A stretch of DNA of 64,000 nucleotides from DASQMT01 sp963839615 (GCA_963839615.1 CAWIVY010000010.1:1-64000), one strand, 5' to 3'. Positions 29,034 to 38,594 are shown, counted from the stretch's first letter. Numbers and translations: made by a program. Notes: generated from the sequence alone by a model not told the origin.

Positions 29034-30053
29034 GCGCCGCTGCTCGAGGTCGAGCGACCTGCGCGTCGACCCACGGCGAGCGGGCCGATCGTCGACGGCG
29101 TCGACTTCGCGCTGGAGCGCGGCGAGGCGCTCGGGCTGGCGGGCGAGTCCGGCTGCGGCAAGACGACGACGGCGCTGGCGCTGATGCGGCTGCTGCCGCC
29201 GACGCTTCGAGCAGTCGGGGACGATCACGCTGCGCCCGCCGGGCATCGAGGAGCCGATCAACATCGGGCGCCGCACCGAGGCCGGGCATGCAGCTCGTGC
29301 GCTGGCGCCACGTCTCGCTCGTCTTCCAGGGGGCGATGAACTCGCTCGACCCGGTGCAAGCGCATCGACCACCAGATCGCCGAGGCGATCCGCCTGCACG
29401 AGCGCCCGGCGCAGCGCGAGCGACGTGCGCGCGCGGATCGGCGAGCTGCTCGACGACCGTCGGGCTCACGCCGGCGCTCGGGCGCCGCTACGCGCACCAG
29501 CTCTCGGGCGGCCAGCGCCAGCGCGTGATGATCGCGCTGGCGCTCGCCTGCCGGCCGTCGCTGGTGATCGCCGACGAGCCGACGACCGCGCTCGACGTCG
29601 TGATGCAGGCGCAGGTGCTGCAGCTGCTCGAGCGGCTGCGCGAGCAGCTCGGGCTGGCGCTGATCCTGATCTCGCACGACCTCGGCGTGCTGGCCGAGAC
29701 CTGCGACCGGATCGCGATCATGTACGCCGGGCGGATCGTCGAGACCGGCCCGGTGCGGCGAGGTCTTCGACGCCCCGCAGCACCCGTACACGAAGCGGCT
29801 GCTCGACTCGCTGCCGGTGATCGGCGGCTAGCGCGGGCTGGCGCCGCCGATCCCCGGCGGCGCCGCCCGACCCGGGCGACCTGCCCGAGGGCTGTCGCTT
29901 CAGCCCGCGCTGCCCGTACGCGGTGACGCTGCCACGCGAGGACCCGGCGCTGCGCGAGGTGCGGCCGGCGCACAGGCCGCGGCGTGCCACTCGCGCCCTG
30001 GACCGAGTGGCCGCCGCTCGCCGGCGGTCGACCTGGAGGAGACGGCCGGATGA
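29030..30053 (+). CDS. Dipeptide ABC transporter ATP-binding protein DppD-like
   Basis: The ATPase shows Walker A in LAGESGCGKTTTALALMRLL, a Q-loop in HVSLVFQGAMNSLDPVQ, the signature HQLSGGQRQRVMIALALACR, Walker B LVIADEPTTALD and the H-loop LILISHDLGVLAETCDRIAI. The C-terminal cap has GCRFSPRCPYA-like text, usual for DppD/OppD. The ATP-binding core from 29490 to 29760 is intact; breaks cluster on either side. ATGA overlap with dppF. Confidence 0.85.
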
Positions 30054-31048
30054 CTGCGCCGCTGATGGAGGTCAGCGACCTCGCGGTCCACTTCCGCGCG
30101 CACGGCGGCGTGGCGCGCGCGGTCGACGGCGTCGCGCTGCGACTGGCGAGCCGCGGCGAGATCCTCGGCGTCGTCGGCGAGTCCGGCTGCGGCAAGTCGA
30201 CGCTCGCGCGGACGATGCTCGGGCTGGCAGCCGCCGGCGGCCGGCGAGCGTGGCCTGCGACGGCGAACGCGGTGGACGGGCAAGGCGGCGCTGCGCGAGC
30301 TGCGCCGGCAGCGTCCAGATGATCTTCCAGGACCCCTACCAGACGCTCAACCCGCGCCAGCGCGTGCGCGACGATCGTCACCGAGCCGCTGCGCGTCCAG
30401 GGCGTGCCCGGCGCGCGAGCACGAGGCGCGCGTGCGCCGCGCGATGGAGGACGTCGGGCTGGACCCCGAGCGCTTCCTCGACCGCTACCCGCACCAGCTC
30501 TCGGGCGGGCAGCGCCAGCGGGTGGCGATCGCCGCGGCGCTCGTGCTCGAGCCGGAGGGGCTGATCTGCGACGAGCCGGTCTCGATGCTCGACGTCTCGG
30601 TGCGCGCGCAGATCCTGCAGCGTGCTGGTCGAGCTGCAGCGAGCGGCGCGGGCTCGGCGCTGCTGTTCATCACGCACGACCTCAGCCTGGCGTGGTCGCT
30701 GTGCGACCGGATCGCGGTCATGTACCTGGGCCGGATCGTCGAGCAGGGCTCGGCGGTCGACGTGATCGAGCGCCCCGCAGCACCCGTACACGCAGGCGCT
30801 GGTGGACGCGGTCCCGGTGCCGACGGCCGGGCGGCGGCGGCCGGCGCGACGCTGCTCGGCGGCGAGCTGCCCGACGCCGACGAACGTCCCGACCGGGCTG
30901 CCGCTTCCACCCGCGCTGCCCGCGGCGCTTCGAGCCCTGCGACAGCGTCGACCCGCCGCTGCTCCCGACCGGCGGCCCGGGCCAGCTGGCCGCCTGCCTG
31001 CTGCACGACCCGGCGCTCGAGCCGGCCGGGGCCGACGCTGACGGCTGA
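30050..31048 (+). CDS. Dipeptide ABC transporter ATP-binding protein DppF-like
   Basis: The start is MTAPLMEVSDLAVHFRAHGG, with Walker A GVVGESGCGKSTLARTMLGL, Q-loop region VQMIFQDPYQTLNPRQRV, signature HQLSGGQRQRVAIAAALVLE, Walker B GLICDEPVSMLDVSVRAQIL and H-loop LLFITHDLSLAWSLCDRIAV. The C-terminal oligopeptide-transporter cap (FHPRCPRRFEPCDS) follows. About 330 residues. It completes an A-B-C-D-F importer with the four preceding genes. Confidence 0.85.
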
Positions 31049-31980
31049 GCGCGCTGGCGCGACCTCGCCGGGCCGGTCGGCCGGCTCGAGCCGGGCGCGC
31101 GCAACGCGATCACCGACGTGCCGGGCGTGCGCGTCGGGCCACGCGCAGGCGGCGAGCGGGCAGCGCACGGGCGTGACGGTCGTGGCGCCGCCGGCGCTGC
31201 CCGCGCGCGCCGGCGACGGCGCGTCGTCAACGGCGATGGGCGAGCTGACGGCGAAGCTCGAGATCGACGAGCGCGGCGTGATGGAGACGCCCGTCTACCT
31301 GTGCGGGACGCACGCGCGTCGGCACCGTCTACCAGGCGGCGGTCGCTGGCCTCCGGCCGCGGGCCCGACGACGTCGTGATCCCGGTGGTCGGCGAGTGCG
31401 ACGACGGCGACATGGCGGACTCGCGCACGGTCGTCGTCGGGGACGTCGAGCGCGCGCTCGCGGCGCTCGGCCCCGAGGTCGCCGAGGGCACGGTCGGCGC
31501 CGGCACCGGCATGAGCTGCTTCGACTTCCCGGGCGGGATCGGCACCGCCTCGCGCGTGGTCGGCGACCACCACGTCGGCGTGCTGCTGCTCTGCAACTTC
31601 GGCGACCGCGAGTACCTCGACGTGCCCGGCCTCGAGCTCGGCGCCGGCGCCGCGGCCGGCGCGGCGTCGCACGGCTCGTGCATCGCCGTCTGCGCGACCG
31701 ACGCGCCGCTGTCGGCGCAGCAGCTGCGCCGGCTCGCGCTGCGCCCGCTGCTCGGGCCTGGCGCGGGCGGGCTCGTACGGCGTCGGAGGGCTCGGGCGAG
31801 ATCGGCGTCGCCTTCGCGACGTCGCCGGCCGCCGGACATGCCGAACGCGCGAGCTCGACCCGCTCTTCGCCGCCGCCTACGAGGCCGCGCACGAGGCCGT
31901 CTACAACTGCCTCGTCGCCGCGCCGCCCGGCACAGCGGCTGGACGGGACCATGCAGGAGGCGTTCCCGCTGTTCCGATGA
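31045..31980 (+). CDS. P1-family (S58) aminopeptidase, DmpA/BapA type
   Basis: The self-processing Ntn hydrolase shows NAITDVPGVRVGHAQAASGQ, RTGVTVVAPPALPARAGDGA, VVGECDDGDMADSRTVVVGD, VGAGTGMSCFDFPGGIGTAS, and the autocleavage/nucleophile region ASHGSCIAVCATDAPLSAQQ, where cleavage before Ser would expose the catalytic residue. Family members are L-aminopeptidase/D-esterases or beta-aminopeptidases that release N-terminal beta-amino acids. No signal peptide is seen. About 310 residues. The start is probably the CTG at 31045 (CTGA overlap) or a miscalled GTG. It ends the kdd-kce-dpp operon. Confidence 0.83.
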
Positions 31981-31984
31981 GTTT

Positions 31985-32003
31985 GGGGCCCTGTCAGGGT
32001 CCC
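31985..32003. other. Inverted repeat between operon end and APH gene
   Basis: GGGGCCCTG (31985-31993) pairs with CAGGGTCCC (31995-32003) around one T, with one mismatch. There is no T tract, so it is not a clear terminator. The right arm ends TCCCTAAC 4 nt before an ATG. A related string (GTTTGGGTCCCT, CAGGG, TCCCTAAC) occurs in the kdd promoter region at 21297-21344, so it could be a protein-binding site. Confidence 0.4.
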
Positions 32004-32010
32004 TAACCGC

Positions 32011-33005
32011 ATGAGCTCACAAGTCGAGTGGTCCTCGCCGGAGTGGCAGGCGCTGGCCACCGCCTGGATCGACGAGCGCCTGGCGTTGGTCGGGAGCGCG
32101 CGCAGCGGCGAAATCGAGCAGACGCGCCTGCGGCCGTGGGGAACGGTGCTGAGGGCGCCCACCTCCCACGGCCCGGTGTGGCTCAAGGCGGCCGGGCCCA
32201 GCACGGCGTTCGAGGTCGGGCTCTACCGGCTCTTGCACCGGACCGCGCCCGACGACGTGCTCGCGCCGATCGCGGCCGACGTCGCGCACGCATGGGTCCT
32301 GCTGCCCGACGGCGGGGCCCCGCTGGCCGAGCGCCTCGGCGGCACCGAGCTCGTCGACGCTCTGGCCACCATCCTGCCGCGCTATGGCCGGCTGCAGCGC
32401 AAGCTCGCCCCCGAGGCCGGCGAGCTGCTGGCGCTGGGGATTCCGGACATGCGCCCCGAGGCGATGCCGGCGCGCCTGGACGAGGCGCTCGAGATCGTGG
32501 CGGAGATGGCCGGCCGCGAGACCTTCCAGCGCCTGACCGACATCCGCGCCACGTTCGCGGGGTGGTGCGAGCGGCTGGCGAGCGGGCCGGTCCCCGCGAG
32601 CCTCGACCACAACGACCTGCACCCGTACAACATCCTCGTCGCGAACGGCGGGGGCCTCGGCTCGGCGACCTTCTACGACTGGGGCGACAGCGTGGTCGCC
32701 CACCCGTTCGCGTGCATGCTGCAGCCGCTGAGCTGGGTCGGGCGCCAGCTCGGGTTCGGCTTCGCCTCACCCGAGGTCATGCGGGTGAGGGACGCCTACC
32801 TGGAGGTGTTCGGCGACCTGGCGCCGCACGCCGAGCTGGTCGAGCAGCTGGAGCTCGCGTGCCAGGTGGGCAAGGCGGCCGCGCGCCCTGACCTGGGATC
32901 GCTCGCTGAGGGGCCTCGGCTACGAGCAGGCCAGCGAGCACGCGACGGCCCCGCTGGTGTGCCTGGAGGCGCTGCTCGCGGACGAGTTACCTCGGCGGGG
33001 CGTGA
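32011..33005 (+). CDS. Aminoglycoside-phosphotransferase-like kinase
   Basis: This APH-fold protein of about 330 residues shows SLDHNDLHPYNILVANGG (catalytic Asp and Mg-binding Asn: H-x-D-x4-N) and FYDWGDSVVAHPFACML (DFG-like Asp). The N-terminal lobe has HGPVWLKAAGPSTAFEV, with Lys in the ATP site. It is intact up to about 32890; two breaks follow, and the end TAC-CTC-GGC-GGG-GCG-TGA at 33005 is the likeliest. The substrate is unknown; a small-molecule or homoserine-type kinase is as likely as antibiotic resistance. Confidence 0.75.
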
Positions 33006-33036
33006 GCGGCCACGCCCCCGGGTAGACGCGGGAGCC

Positions 33037-34281
33037 ATGAGAGCGGTCACCTGGCCATGGCAAGCGCGACGTGCGCGTCGACACCGTCCCCGATCCGACC
33101 ATCGAGCAGCCGACGGACGCGATCGTGCGGATCACGTCCAGCGGCATCTGCGGGTCGGATCTCCACCTGCTACGAAGTGCTCGAGGCCGTTCATGAGGGA
33201 GGGCGACATCGCTCGGGCACGAGCCGATGGGGATCGTCGAGGCTGTGGGCTACCGACCCGTCTCCGGCGTGAAGGTCGGCGACCGCGTGGTGATGCCGTT
33301 CCAGATCTCGTGCGTGGCACTGCTTCATGTGCGACCAGGAGCTGTGACACGCAGTGCGAGACGACGCAGGTGCGCGACCAGGGCATGGGCTCGCGGCGCT
33401 GTTCGGCTACACCAAGCTCTGATGGCCAGGTCCCCGGCGGGCAGGCCGAGCTGCTGCGCGTGCCGCTCGCCGACGGCACCACGATCAAGGTGCCGGAGTG
33501 GCCCGCCGGACGACCGCGATTCGGTCTTCCTCTCCGACGTGCCTGCCCACCGCCTGGCAGGCGGCTCGGCGTACGGCGAGACGTGCCCGGAGGGTGGCAG
33601 CGTTACCGTGCTCGGGCTCGGGCCGATCGGTCGACATGTGCGGGCGCGGCATCGCGCATCACAAGGGTTTCCGGGTGATCGGCGTGGACGCTCGGTGCCC
33701 GAGCGCCTCGCGCGCGTGCGCGAGCGCTGGAGGTCGACTGGTGCTCGACCTGCGGTGAGCACGATGACGGGACCTCGGCCGGAGAGCGATCGTCGGGCGA
33801 TGACGGATGGCGCGCGCGCGGACCGACCGCGCGGTGATCGACGCCTGGTCGGGCATGCTACGAGGCGCACTCGAAGGTGCGCACGGGCGGCCAAGCTCGC
33901 CCAGCAGATCACCGGCCTGCTGCCCGACGCGATCGCCGAGCCGCTGATGCAGAAGGCGGGGATCGACCGCTTACACGCCTTCTACCTCGCCATCGACATC
34001 GTCCGGCGCGGCGGCACGATCTCGCTGATCGGCGTCTACGGCGGGATGGCGGACCCGCTGCCGATGCTCACGATCTTCGACAAGCAGATCCAGCTGCGCA
34101 TGGGCCAGGCGAACGTCAAGCGCTGGGTGGACGACATCATGCCGCTGCTCGAGGACGGCGATCCGCTGGGCGTGGAGGACTTCGCCTCCCACCGCGTTCC
34201 GCTCGACCAGCGCCGCCGGAGTACTACGCGAAGTTCCAGCGCAAGGAGGACGGTGTCGTGAAGGTGCTGCTCGCGCCCTAG
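33037..34281 (+). CDS. Zinc-dependent alcohol/formaldehyde dehydrogenase (many frame breaks)
   Basis: This MDR-family dehydrogenase of about 395 residues has SSGICGSDLHLYEVL (catalytic zinc Cys), GHEPMGIVEAVG, VKVGDRVVMPFQISCGTC and CDQEL (structural zinc cysteines), PGGQAELLRVPLADGTTIKV, VTVLGLGPIGDMCGR (Rossmann motif), AFYLAIDIVRRGGTISLIGV and YAKFQRKEDGVVKVLLAP. The pattern is that of glutathione-independent formaldehyde dehydrogenase-like enzymes. Frame breaks are dense between 33060 and 33900; the last 380 bp are nearly clean. It ends 5 bp from the convergent marR. Confidence 0.8.
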
Positions 34282-34285
34282 CGGG

Positions 34286-34784
34286 CTACTCGCCCTCGAC
34301 GACCTCGGCGCAGGCCTCGACCTCGCTGCTCGGGCACAGCTCGAGCGTGTCGGCCATCCGCCGCAGCAGGTCCCACAGCTGACCGGCGCTCGTCCTCGCC
34401 GAGCGCCTGCAGCATGTCCTCCTCGCCGGTGGCGATCGCCTTGTCGGCGTCGGCGAGCAGCTGGCGGCCCTCGACGGTCGTCAGCTCGACGACGTAGCGC
34501 CGCCGGTCGGCCTCGTCGCGGCGAGCGCTCGATCAGCCCGCGCCGGTACAGCTCGCCGGTAACGGTCGCGAGGTTGCTGTAGTCGATGCCCGAGCGCGTC
34601 GGCCAGCTCGCCCTGGGAGCACGAGCCGACCACCTCCAGCTGCTTGAGCACGATGAACTGCTGCGCGCCGAGGTTGAGCGGCCGCAGCGAGCGGCGGAAG
34701 CGGGCGGTCGGCCTCCTGGCCGAGCCGCGCGAGCAGCAGCCCGTAGGGGATGCGCTCTGTCGGCTGTCGAGGGGCCTGGGCCAT
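34286..34784 (-). CDS. MarR-family regulator (frame-broken)
   Basis: The N-terminus is MAQAPRQPTERIPYGLLLAR. Then in shifted frames come LGAQQFIVLKQLEVVG, QGELADALGIDYSNLATVTG (HTH), ELYRRGLIERS, DEADRRRYVVELTTVEGRQL and a C-terminal helix ending VVEGE. About 165 residues. It is divergent from yceI, with a perfect palindrome over the yceI -10 region at 34814-34826, so it most likely represses the yceI-FMN reductase pair and itself. Confidence 0.8.
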
Positions 34785-34813
34785 GGACACGAGATTACCT
34801 TCGAACATTATGC

Positions 34814-34826
34814 TGGTATAGTACCA
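34814..34826. promoter_or_regulatory. Palindromic operator over the yceI promoter
   Basis: TGGTA-TAG-TACCA is a perfect 13-bp palindrome. It contains the best -10 candidate for yceI (TATAGT, 34817-34822), and TTACCT 16 nt upstream may serve as -35. It lies between the divergent marR and yceI starts. Another half-like TGGTAG follows at 34830. It is the probable binding site of the divergent MarR protein. Confidence 0.6.
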
Positions 34827-34863
34827 TCATGGTAGTTCACCACGAACTCTCGGAGGAGTCACG

Positions 34864-35414
34864 ATGACGACCGCAGTACAGCCCTTCTCGGGCACCTTCC
34901 AGGCCGACCCGGTCCACTCGACGTTCGGCTTCGCAGTCGCGTACGCGGGCGCCGGCAAGTTCCGCGGCACGCTCGGCGACGTGAGCGCCACGCTCACGGC
35001 GGGCGACGACGGCCTCGCGCTCGAGGGCGCCGCGCGGGCCGAGTCGATCTCGATCCAGGACCCGCCCCAGTTCCGCGCGCACGTGCTCGGCGCCGGAGTT
35101 CTTCGACGTCGAGAACCACCCGAGGTCACGTTCCGCTCGAGCAACGGTCGACCTCGGACGACGACGGCACGCTCGCCTCGACGGGCGAGCTGACGATCGC
35201 GGGACCACGCGGCCGGTGGCGATCACCGGCACCTGGTCCGGAGCCGGTCGCGGCCGCCGGCGGCGGCCTGCGGGCCGGCTTCGAGCTGGCGACGGTCGTC
35301 GACCGCCGCGACTTCGGCTTCGACTGGCAGATGGAGCTCCCCGGCGGCGGCGACGCGCTCGCCTACGACGTGACGCTCGAGGTCAACCTCTACGTGGTCC
35401 AGCCGGAGGGCTAG
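34864..35414 (+). CDS. YceI-family lipid-binding protein
   Basis: The protein starts MTTAVQPFSGTFQADPVHST and shows the YceI lipocalin-like features FGFAVAYAGAGKFRGTLGDV, FRAHVLGA, NHPEVTFRSS, TGELTI, RPVAITGTW, DRRDFGFDWQMELPGGGDAL and EVNLYVVQPEG. About 180 residues. No signal peptide is evident, so this copy is cytoplasmic. YceI proteins bind isoprenoid chains and are often stress-induced. It lies 6 bp before an FMN reductase gene. Three or four frame breaks fall between 35090 and 35260. Confidence 0.82.
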
Positions 35415-35419
35415 GGCCG

Positions 35420-35978
35420 ATGCGGATCCTCGCGATCTCGGGGTCGCTGCGCAGCGACTCCCACAACACCCGAGCTGCTCCGGGCGGCGGCGCTCGCGCT
35501 GCCGCCCGGGGTGGAGCTGGAGCTCTACGACGGGCTCGGCGCGGTGCCGCCCTACGACGAGGACGCCGACATCGAGCCGGCGCCCCCGGCGGTCGCGGCC
35601 CTGCGCGCGGCAGATCGCCGCCGCCGACGCGCTGCTGATCAGCACGCCCGAGTACAACGCCTCGATCCCGGGGGTGCTCAAGAACGCGATCGACTGGGCG
35701 TCGCGGCCCTTCCCCGACAACGCGCTGCGCGACCGGCCGGTGGCCGTGATCGGCGCCAGCACAGGGCTGTTCGGCGCGGTCTGGGCGCAGGCCGAGCTGC
35801 GCAAGGTGCTCCACCACGCGGGCGCGCGCGTGCTCGACGACGAGCTGCCGGTGGGGCTCGCCGACCACGCCTTCACGCCCCGGGGCGAGCTGGCCGACCC
35901 TGAGCTGGGGGAGCACTCGGCTGGCTGATCGAGTCGCTGGCCCGGGAGGTGTCGGCGCCGCTCGCGGCGGCGAGCTAA
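35420..35978 (+). CDS. NADPH-dependent FMN reductase
   Basis: The flavodoxin-like fold shows MRILAISGSLRSDSHNTR (phosphate loop GSLRxxSxN), LYDGLGAVPPYDEDAD, LLISTPEYNASIPGVLKNAI and DWASRP. VAVIGASTGLFGAVWAQAEL and LLIESLAREVSAPL-like text follow. About 185 residues, typical for ChrR/YieF-type quinone or chromate reductases. It is in an operon with yceI under the MarR operator, suggesting a response to quinone-like or oxidative stress. Confidence 0.85.
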
Positions 35979-35993
35979 CGTGACCGGCCGACG

Positions 35994-36404
35994 ATGGGCC
36001 TGTCGAATCTCGAGATCGTCCGCGAGCTGTTCGAGCGCTTCAGCAGCGGTGGGCTCGAGGAGGCCATCGATCTGCTCGACGAGGACTTCGTGGCCGAGGT
36101 CCCGCCGACGCTCTCCGCCGAGCCCGACGTGTACGAGGGGCACGCGGGCGCGCGGCGCTACTTCGCCGCGTTCGACGGCCTACAGGACGTGCGCTTCGAG
36201 CCGCTCGAGCTGCTCGAGGAGGGCGAGGCGGTGATCGTCCCCCTCCGGCTCGTCGGGCGCGGCGCGGCGAGCGGTATCGAGGTCGAGCAGCGGGCCGTCG
36301 TGGTGAACTGGGTCGTGGACGGCAAGGTCACCCGCATGCAGCCCTGCCCGGACATGGATGCCGCTCGGGCCGCGGTGGGCAGCCGGCCGCCGGGCAACTG
36401 CTAG
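35994..36404 (+). CDS. SnoaL/NTF2-like protein
   Basis: The intact 136-residue protein starts MGLSNLEIVRELFERFSSGG and has EAIDLLDEDFVAEVPPTLSA, HAGARRYFAAFDGLQDVRFE and VEQRAVVVNWVVDGKVTRMQ. This is the usual layout of SnoaL-like cone-fold (ketosteroid-isomerase-type) proteins. Such proteins may be small enzymes or ligand-binding; none is identifiable here. Confidence 0.8.
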   Translation: MGLSNLEIVRELFERFSSGGLEEAIDLLDEDFVAEVPPTLSAEPDVYEGHAGARRYFAAFDGLQDVRFEPLELLEEGEAVIVPLRLVGRGAASGIEVEQRAVVVNWVVDGKVTRMQPCPDMDAARAAVGSRPPGNC

Positions 36405-36414
36405 CGTCGCCGCC

Positions 36415-37403
36415 ATGCGTCGCCTCGCGCCCGTCGCGCTCGCCATCGTCCTGCTCGCGGCGTTGTCGCGGCCGCGCCAGCCGGAGCCGCCAACCGCTGG
36501 ATCCAGAAGCGCGCGCCGCTGAACATCGCCCACCAGGGCGGCGAGGACGAGTTCCCGTCGAACACGCTGTACGCCTTCCGCAAGGCGGTGCGCGCCGGGG
36601 CCGACATGCTCGAGCTGGACATCGGCGTGACCAAGGACGGCAAGGTGATCGTGATGCACGACACCACCGTGGACGGCAAGACGAACGGCCACGGCACGGT
36701 CGCGTCGAAGACGCTCAAGCAGATCAAGCGCCTGGACGCCGCGTACTGGTTCGCGCCCCGCGAGGAGGACCACTACAGCCACGACCACCGGGCGCGCGCC
36801 TACCGCTTCCGCGGCGTCGCGACCGGCCGCCGCAAGGCGCCAAAGGGCTTCAAGGCCGCGGACTTCCGGGTGCCGACGCTGTCCGAGGTGATGCGCGCGT
36901 TCCCGCACACCCCGATCAACGTCGAGATCAAGGGCCGCACGCCTGACGAGGACGACCGAGGAGTACGTCGAGAACGCCGAGGTGCTCGCGCGCGCTGCTC
37001 AAGAACACGCGCCGGCGCGACCTGATCGTCGTCTCCTTCCAGCAGGCGGCCGTCGACCGCTTCCACGAGCTCGTCCCGGCGATCGACATCGCGCCCGGCA
37101 CCGCCGGCTTCGCCGACCTGGCTCGGCAAGGGCTCGCCCGGGCCCGGGCGTGGTGGCGTTCCAGGTGCCGATCATCTTCAAGTTCGGCAGCGACGCTGGT
37201 GCCGATCACGACCGCCGAGAACGTCGCCCGCGCCCACCGCGACGGCTACGCGTGGCAGAACTGGTTCAGCGGCGAGGACCGCGACGACGCGGCCCACCTG
37301 GCGCCGGCTGATCGACATGTGCGTGGACGGCACGATGACCTCGCACCCGCGCGCGTACGAGAAGGTGCTGCGGGCGCACAAGCGCCCGCAGAGCTGCGGC
37401 TAG
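36415..37403 (+). CDS. Secreted glycerophosphodiester phosphodiesterase
   Basis: A signal peptide (MRRLAPVALAIVLLAAL) precedes a GDPD TIM barrel: NIAHQGGEDEFPSNTLYAFR (catalytic His), GADMLELDIGVTKDGKVIVM then HDTTVDGKTNGHG (Glu-x-Asp, His), VPTLSEVMRAFPHTPINVEI with K, and late VDGTMTSHPRAYEKVL. About 325 residues. It would hydrolyse deacylated phospholipids to glycerol-3-phosphate outside the membrane. Four or five frame breaks. The TAG stop lies in CTAG at 37400-37403. Confidence 0.83.
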
Positions 37404-38078
37404 GCGGCGGGCGACCGGGGCCGGCTCGGGCACGCGGATCGCGTCGAGCAGGAGCTCGACGGCGTCCGGCGTCGCCGGTCAGCTCCAGCAGGCCGCCGTC
37501 GCTGGCCGACTCGCACGCGTCAGCTGGCCCGTGAGCAGGCCGGCAAACGTCGCCGGGTCGGTGCGCGACGACCGCGTCCGGCGCGGGCGCCTCACCGCGG
37601 GCCACCTCGATCTGCCCGCCGGCGACGGCGACGCGGAAGCGGTCCTCACCGAAGCGGAGCTCGTAGACGGCGCTCCAGTCGGAGTCGCCGGGGGCGAACA
37701 GGCTTCTCAGCGCGAGCATCAGTGAGTCGGTGCTGACAGCGCCGCCGGTGTCCATGAACGGCGAGCGGATCGCCCCAGCGTCCGAGCGCCGCGAGCACCG
37801 GCTCGAGCTGGAGGCCCCACTCGGTCAGCTCGTAGACGCGTGCGCTCGAGGGCGGCCCCAGCTTGCGGCGGTGGACCACGCCGTCGTGCTCCAGCTCGCG
37901 CAGGCGCTGGGCCAGCACGTTCGGGCTCGCGTGGGGGATGCCGGCCCGGAGGTCCGTGAAGCGCTTCGGTCCCAGCAGCAGCTCGCGCGCGATCAGCAGG
38001 GCCCAGCGCTCGCCGACGAATGTCGAGGGCGTGGGCGGTGGCGCAGGCTTCCCCGTATGTGCGCCGGCTCGGCTATGC
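37400..38078 (-). CDS. HxlR-family regulator with C-terminal SCP2-like domain
   Basis: The N-terminal half, in two frames, is a HxlR winged helix: RRTYGEACATAHALDI, GERWALLIARELLLGPKRF, NVLAQRLRELEHDGVVHRRK and ARVYELTEWGLQLEPVLAAL. The C-terminal half (FAPGDSDWSAVYELRFGEDR, FRVAVAGGQIEVARGEAPAP) looks like an SCP2 sterol-carrier fold, which could bind a lipid-like ligand. About 225 residues. No ATG/GTG/TTG start is visible before RRTYGEAC, so the true start is unclear. The stop may be the TAG in CTAG shared with the convergent GDPD gene. Confidence 0.7.
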
Positions 38079-38103
38079 CGAGAGTGTACCCGGCTGATCC
38101 TGG

Positions 38104-38577
38104 TTAATTACTCAGCTGGTTGTACTCTAGGACTGCTGCCTCGGCCTTCTGCTTGAGCCCCTCGGCCGCGTCGCCGAGCAGGAAGTCGCGCACCTTGCCC
38201 TCGGCCGGGCCGCGCAGCAGCAGGCCGAGCATGCGCCCGGGGTCGGCCTCGAGGCCGTAGGTCGCGCGCGTGCGCCCGCCGCCGAGGTCCTCGAACGCCC
38301 ACGAGCCGGTCAGCGACTTGGTGTCGCCCTTCTCCTGCACCCAGCGGATGCCGTGGGCGGCTCGTAGGAGAAGCGCAGCACCGCGCGCACGGTCTTCACC
38401 TTGGCGTCGGACTCGGTCTCCACCAGCAGCGGGCGGCGTCGCCGTCGCGCTCGAGCACCTCCACGTCCTTGAGCGAGCCCTGCCACTCGGTTGCGTTCTC
38501 CACGTCGGCCGCGATCTCGTAGCAGCGCTCGATCGGCGCATCGATCTCAACGCTGCGGTCGCCCTTGATGACTCCCA
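38104..38577 (-). CDS. SRPBCC (polyketide cyclase/COQ10-like) protein
   Basis: The start-domain-like protein begins MGVIKGDRSVEIDAPIERCY and shows EIAADVENATEWQGSLKDVE, IRWVQEKGDTKSLTGSWAFE, DLGGGRTRATYGLEADPGRM and LLLRGPAEGKVRDFLLGDAA. It ends VLEYNQLSN. About 155 residues, hydrophobic-ligand binding. Two frame breaks near 38365 and 38430. It lies 18 bp downstream of the MFS gene on the same strand. Confidence 0.8.
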   Translation of the reverse strand, partial: WESSRATAALRSMRRSSAATRSRPTWRTQPSGRARSRTWRCSSATATPPAAGGDRVRRQGEDRARGAALLLRAAHGIRWVQEKGDTKSLTGSWAFEDLGGGRTRATYGLEADPGRMLGLLLRGPAEGKVRDFLLGDAAEGLKQKAEAAVLEYNQLSN

Positions 38578-38594
38578 TGGCCGCGACTCTACCC

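Noticed and set aside
21353..31980. Reading the kdd-dpp operon as a cluster of pseudogenes
   Set aside because: All catalytic and Walker motifs, the start/stop overlaps and the promoter are preserved. True decay would also show nonsense codons and lost motifs.
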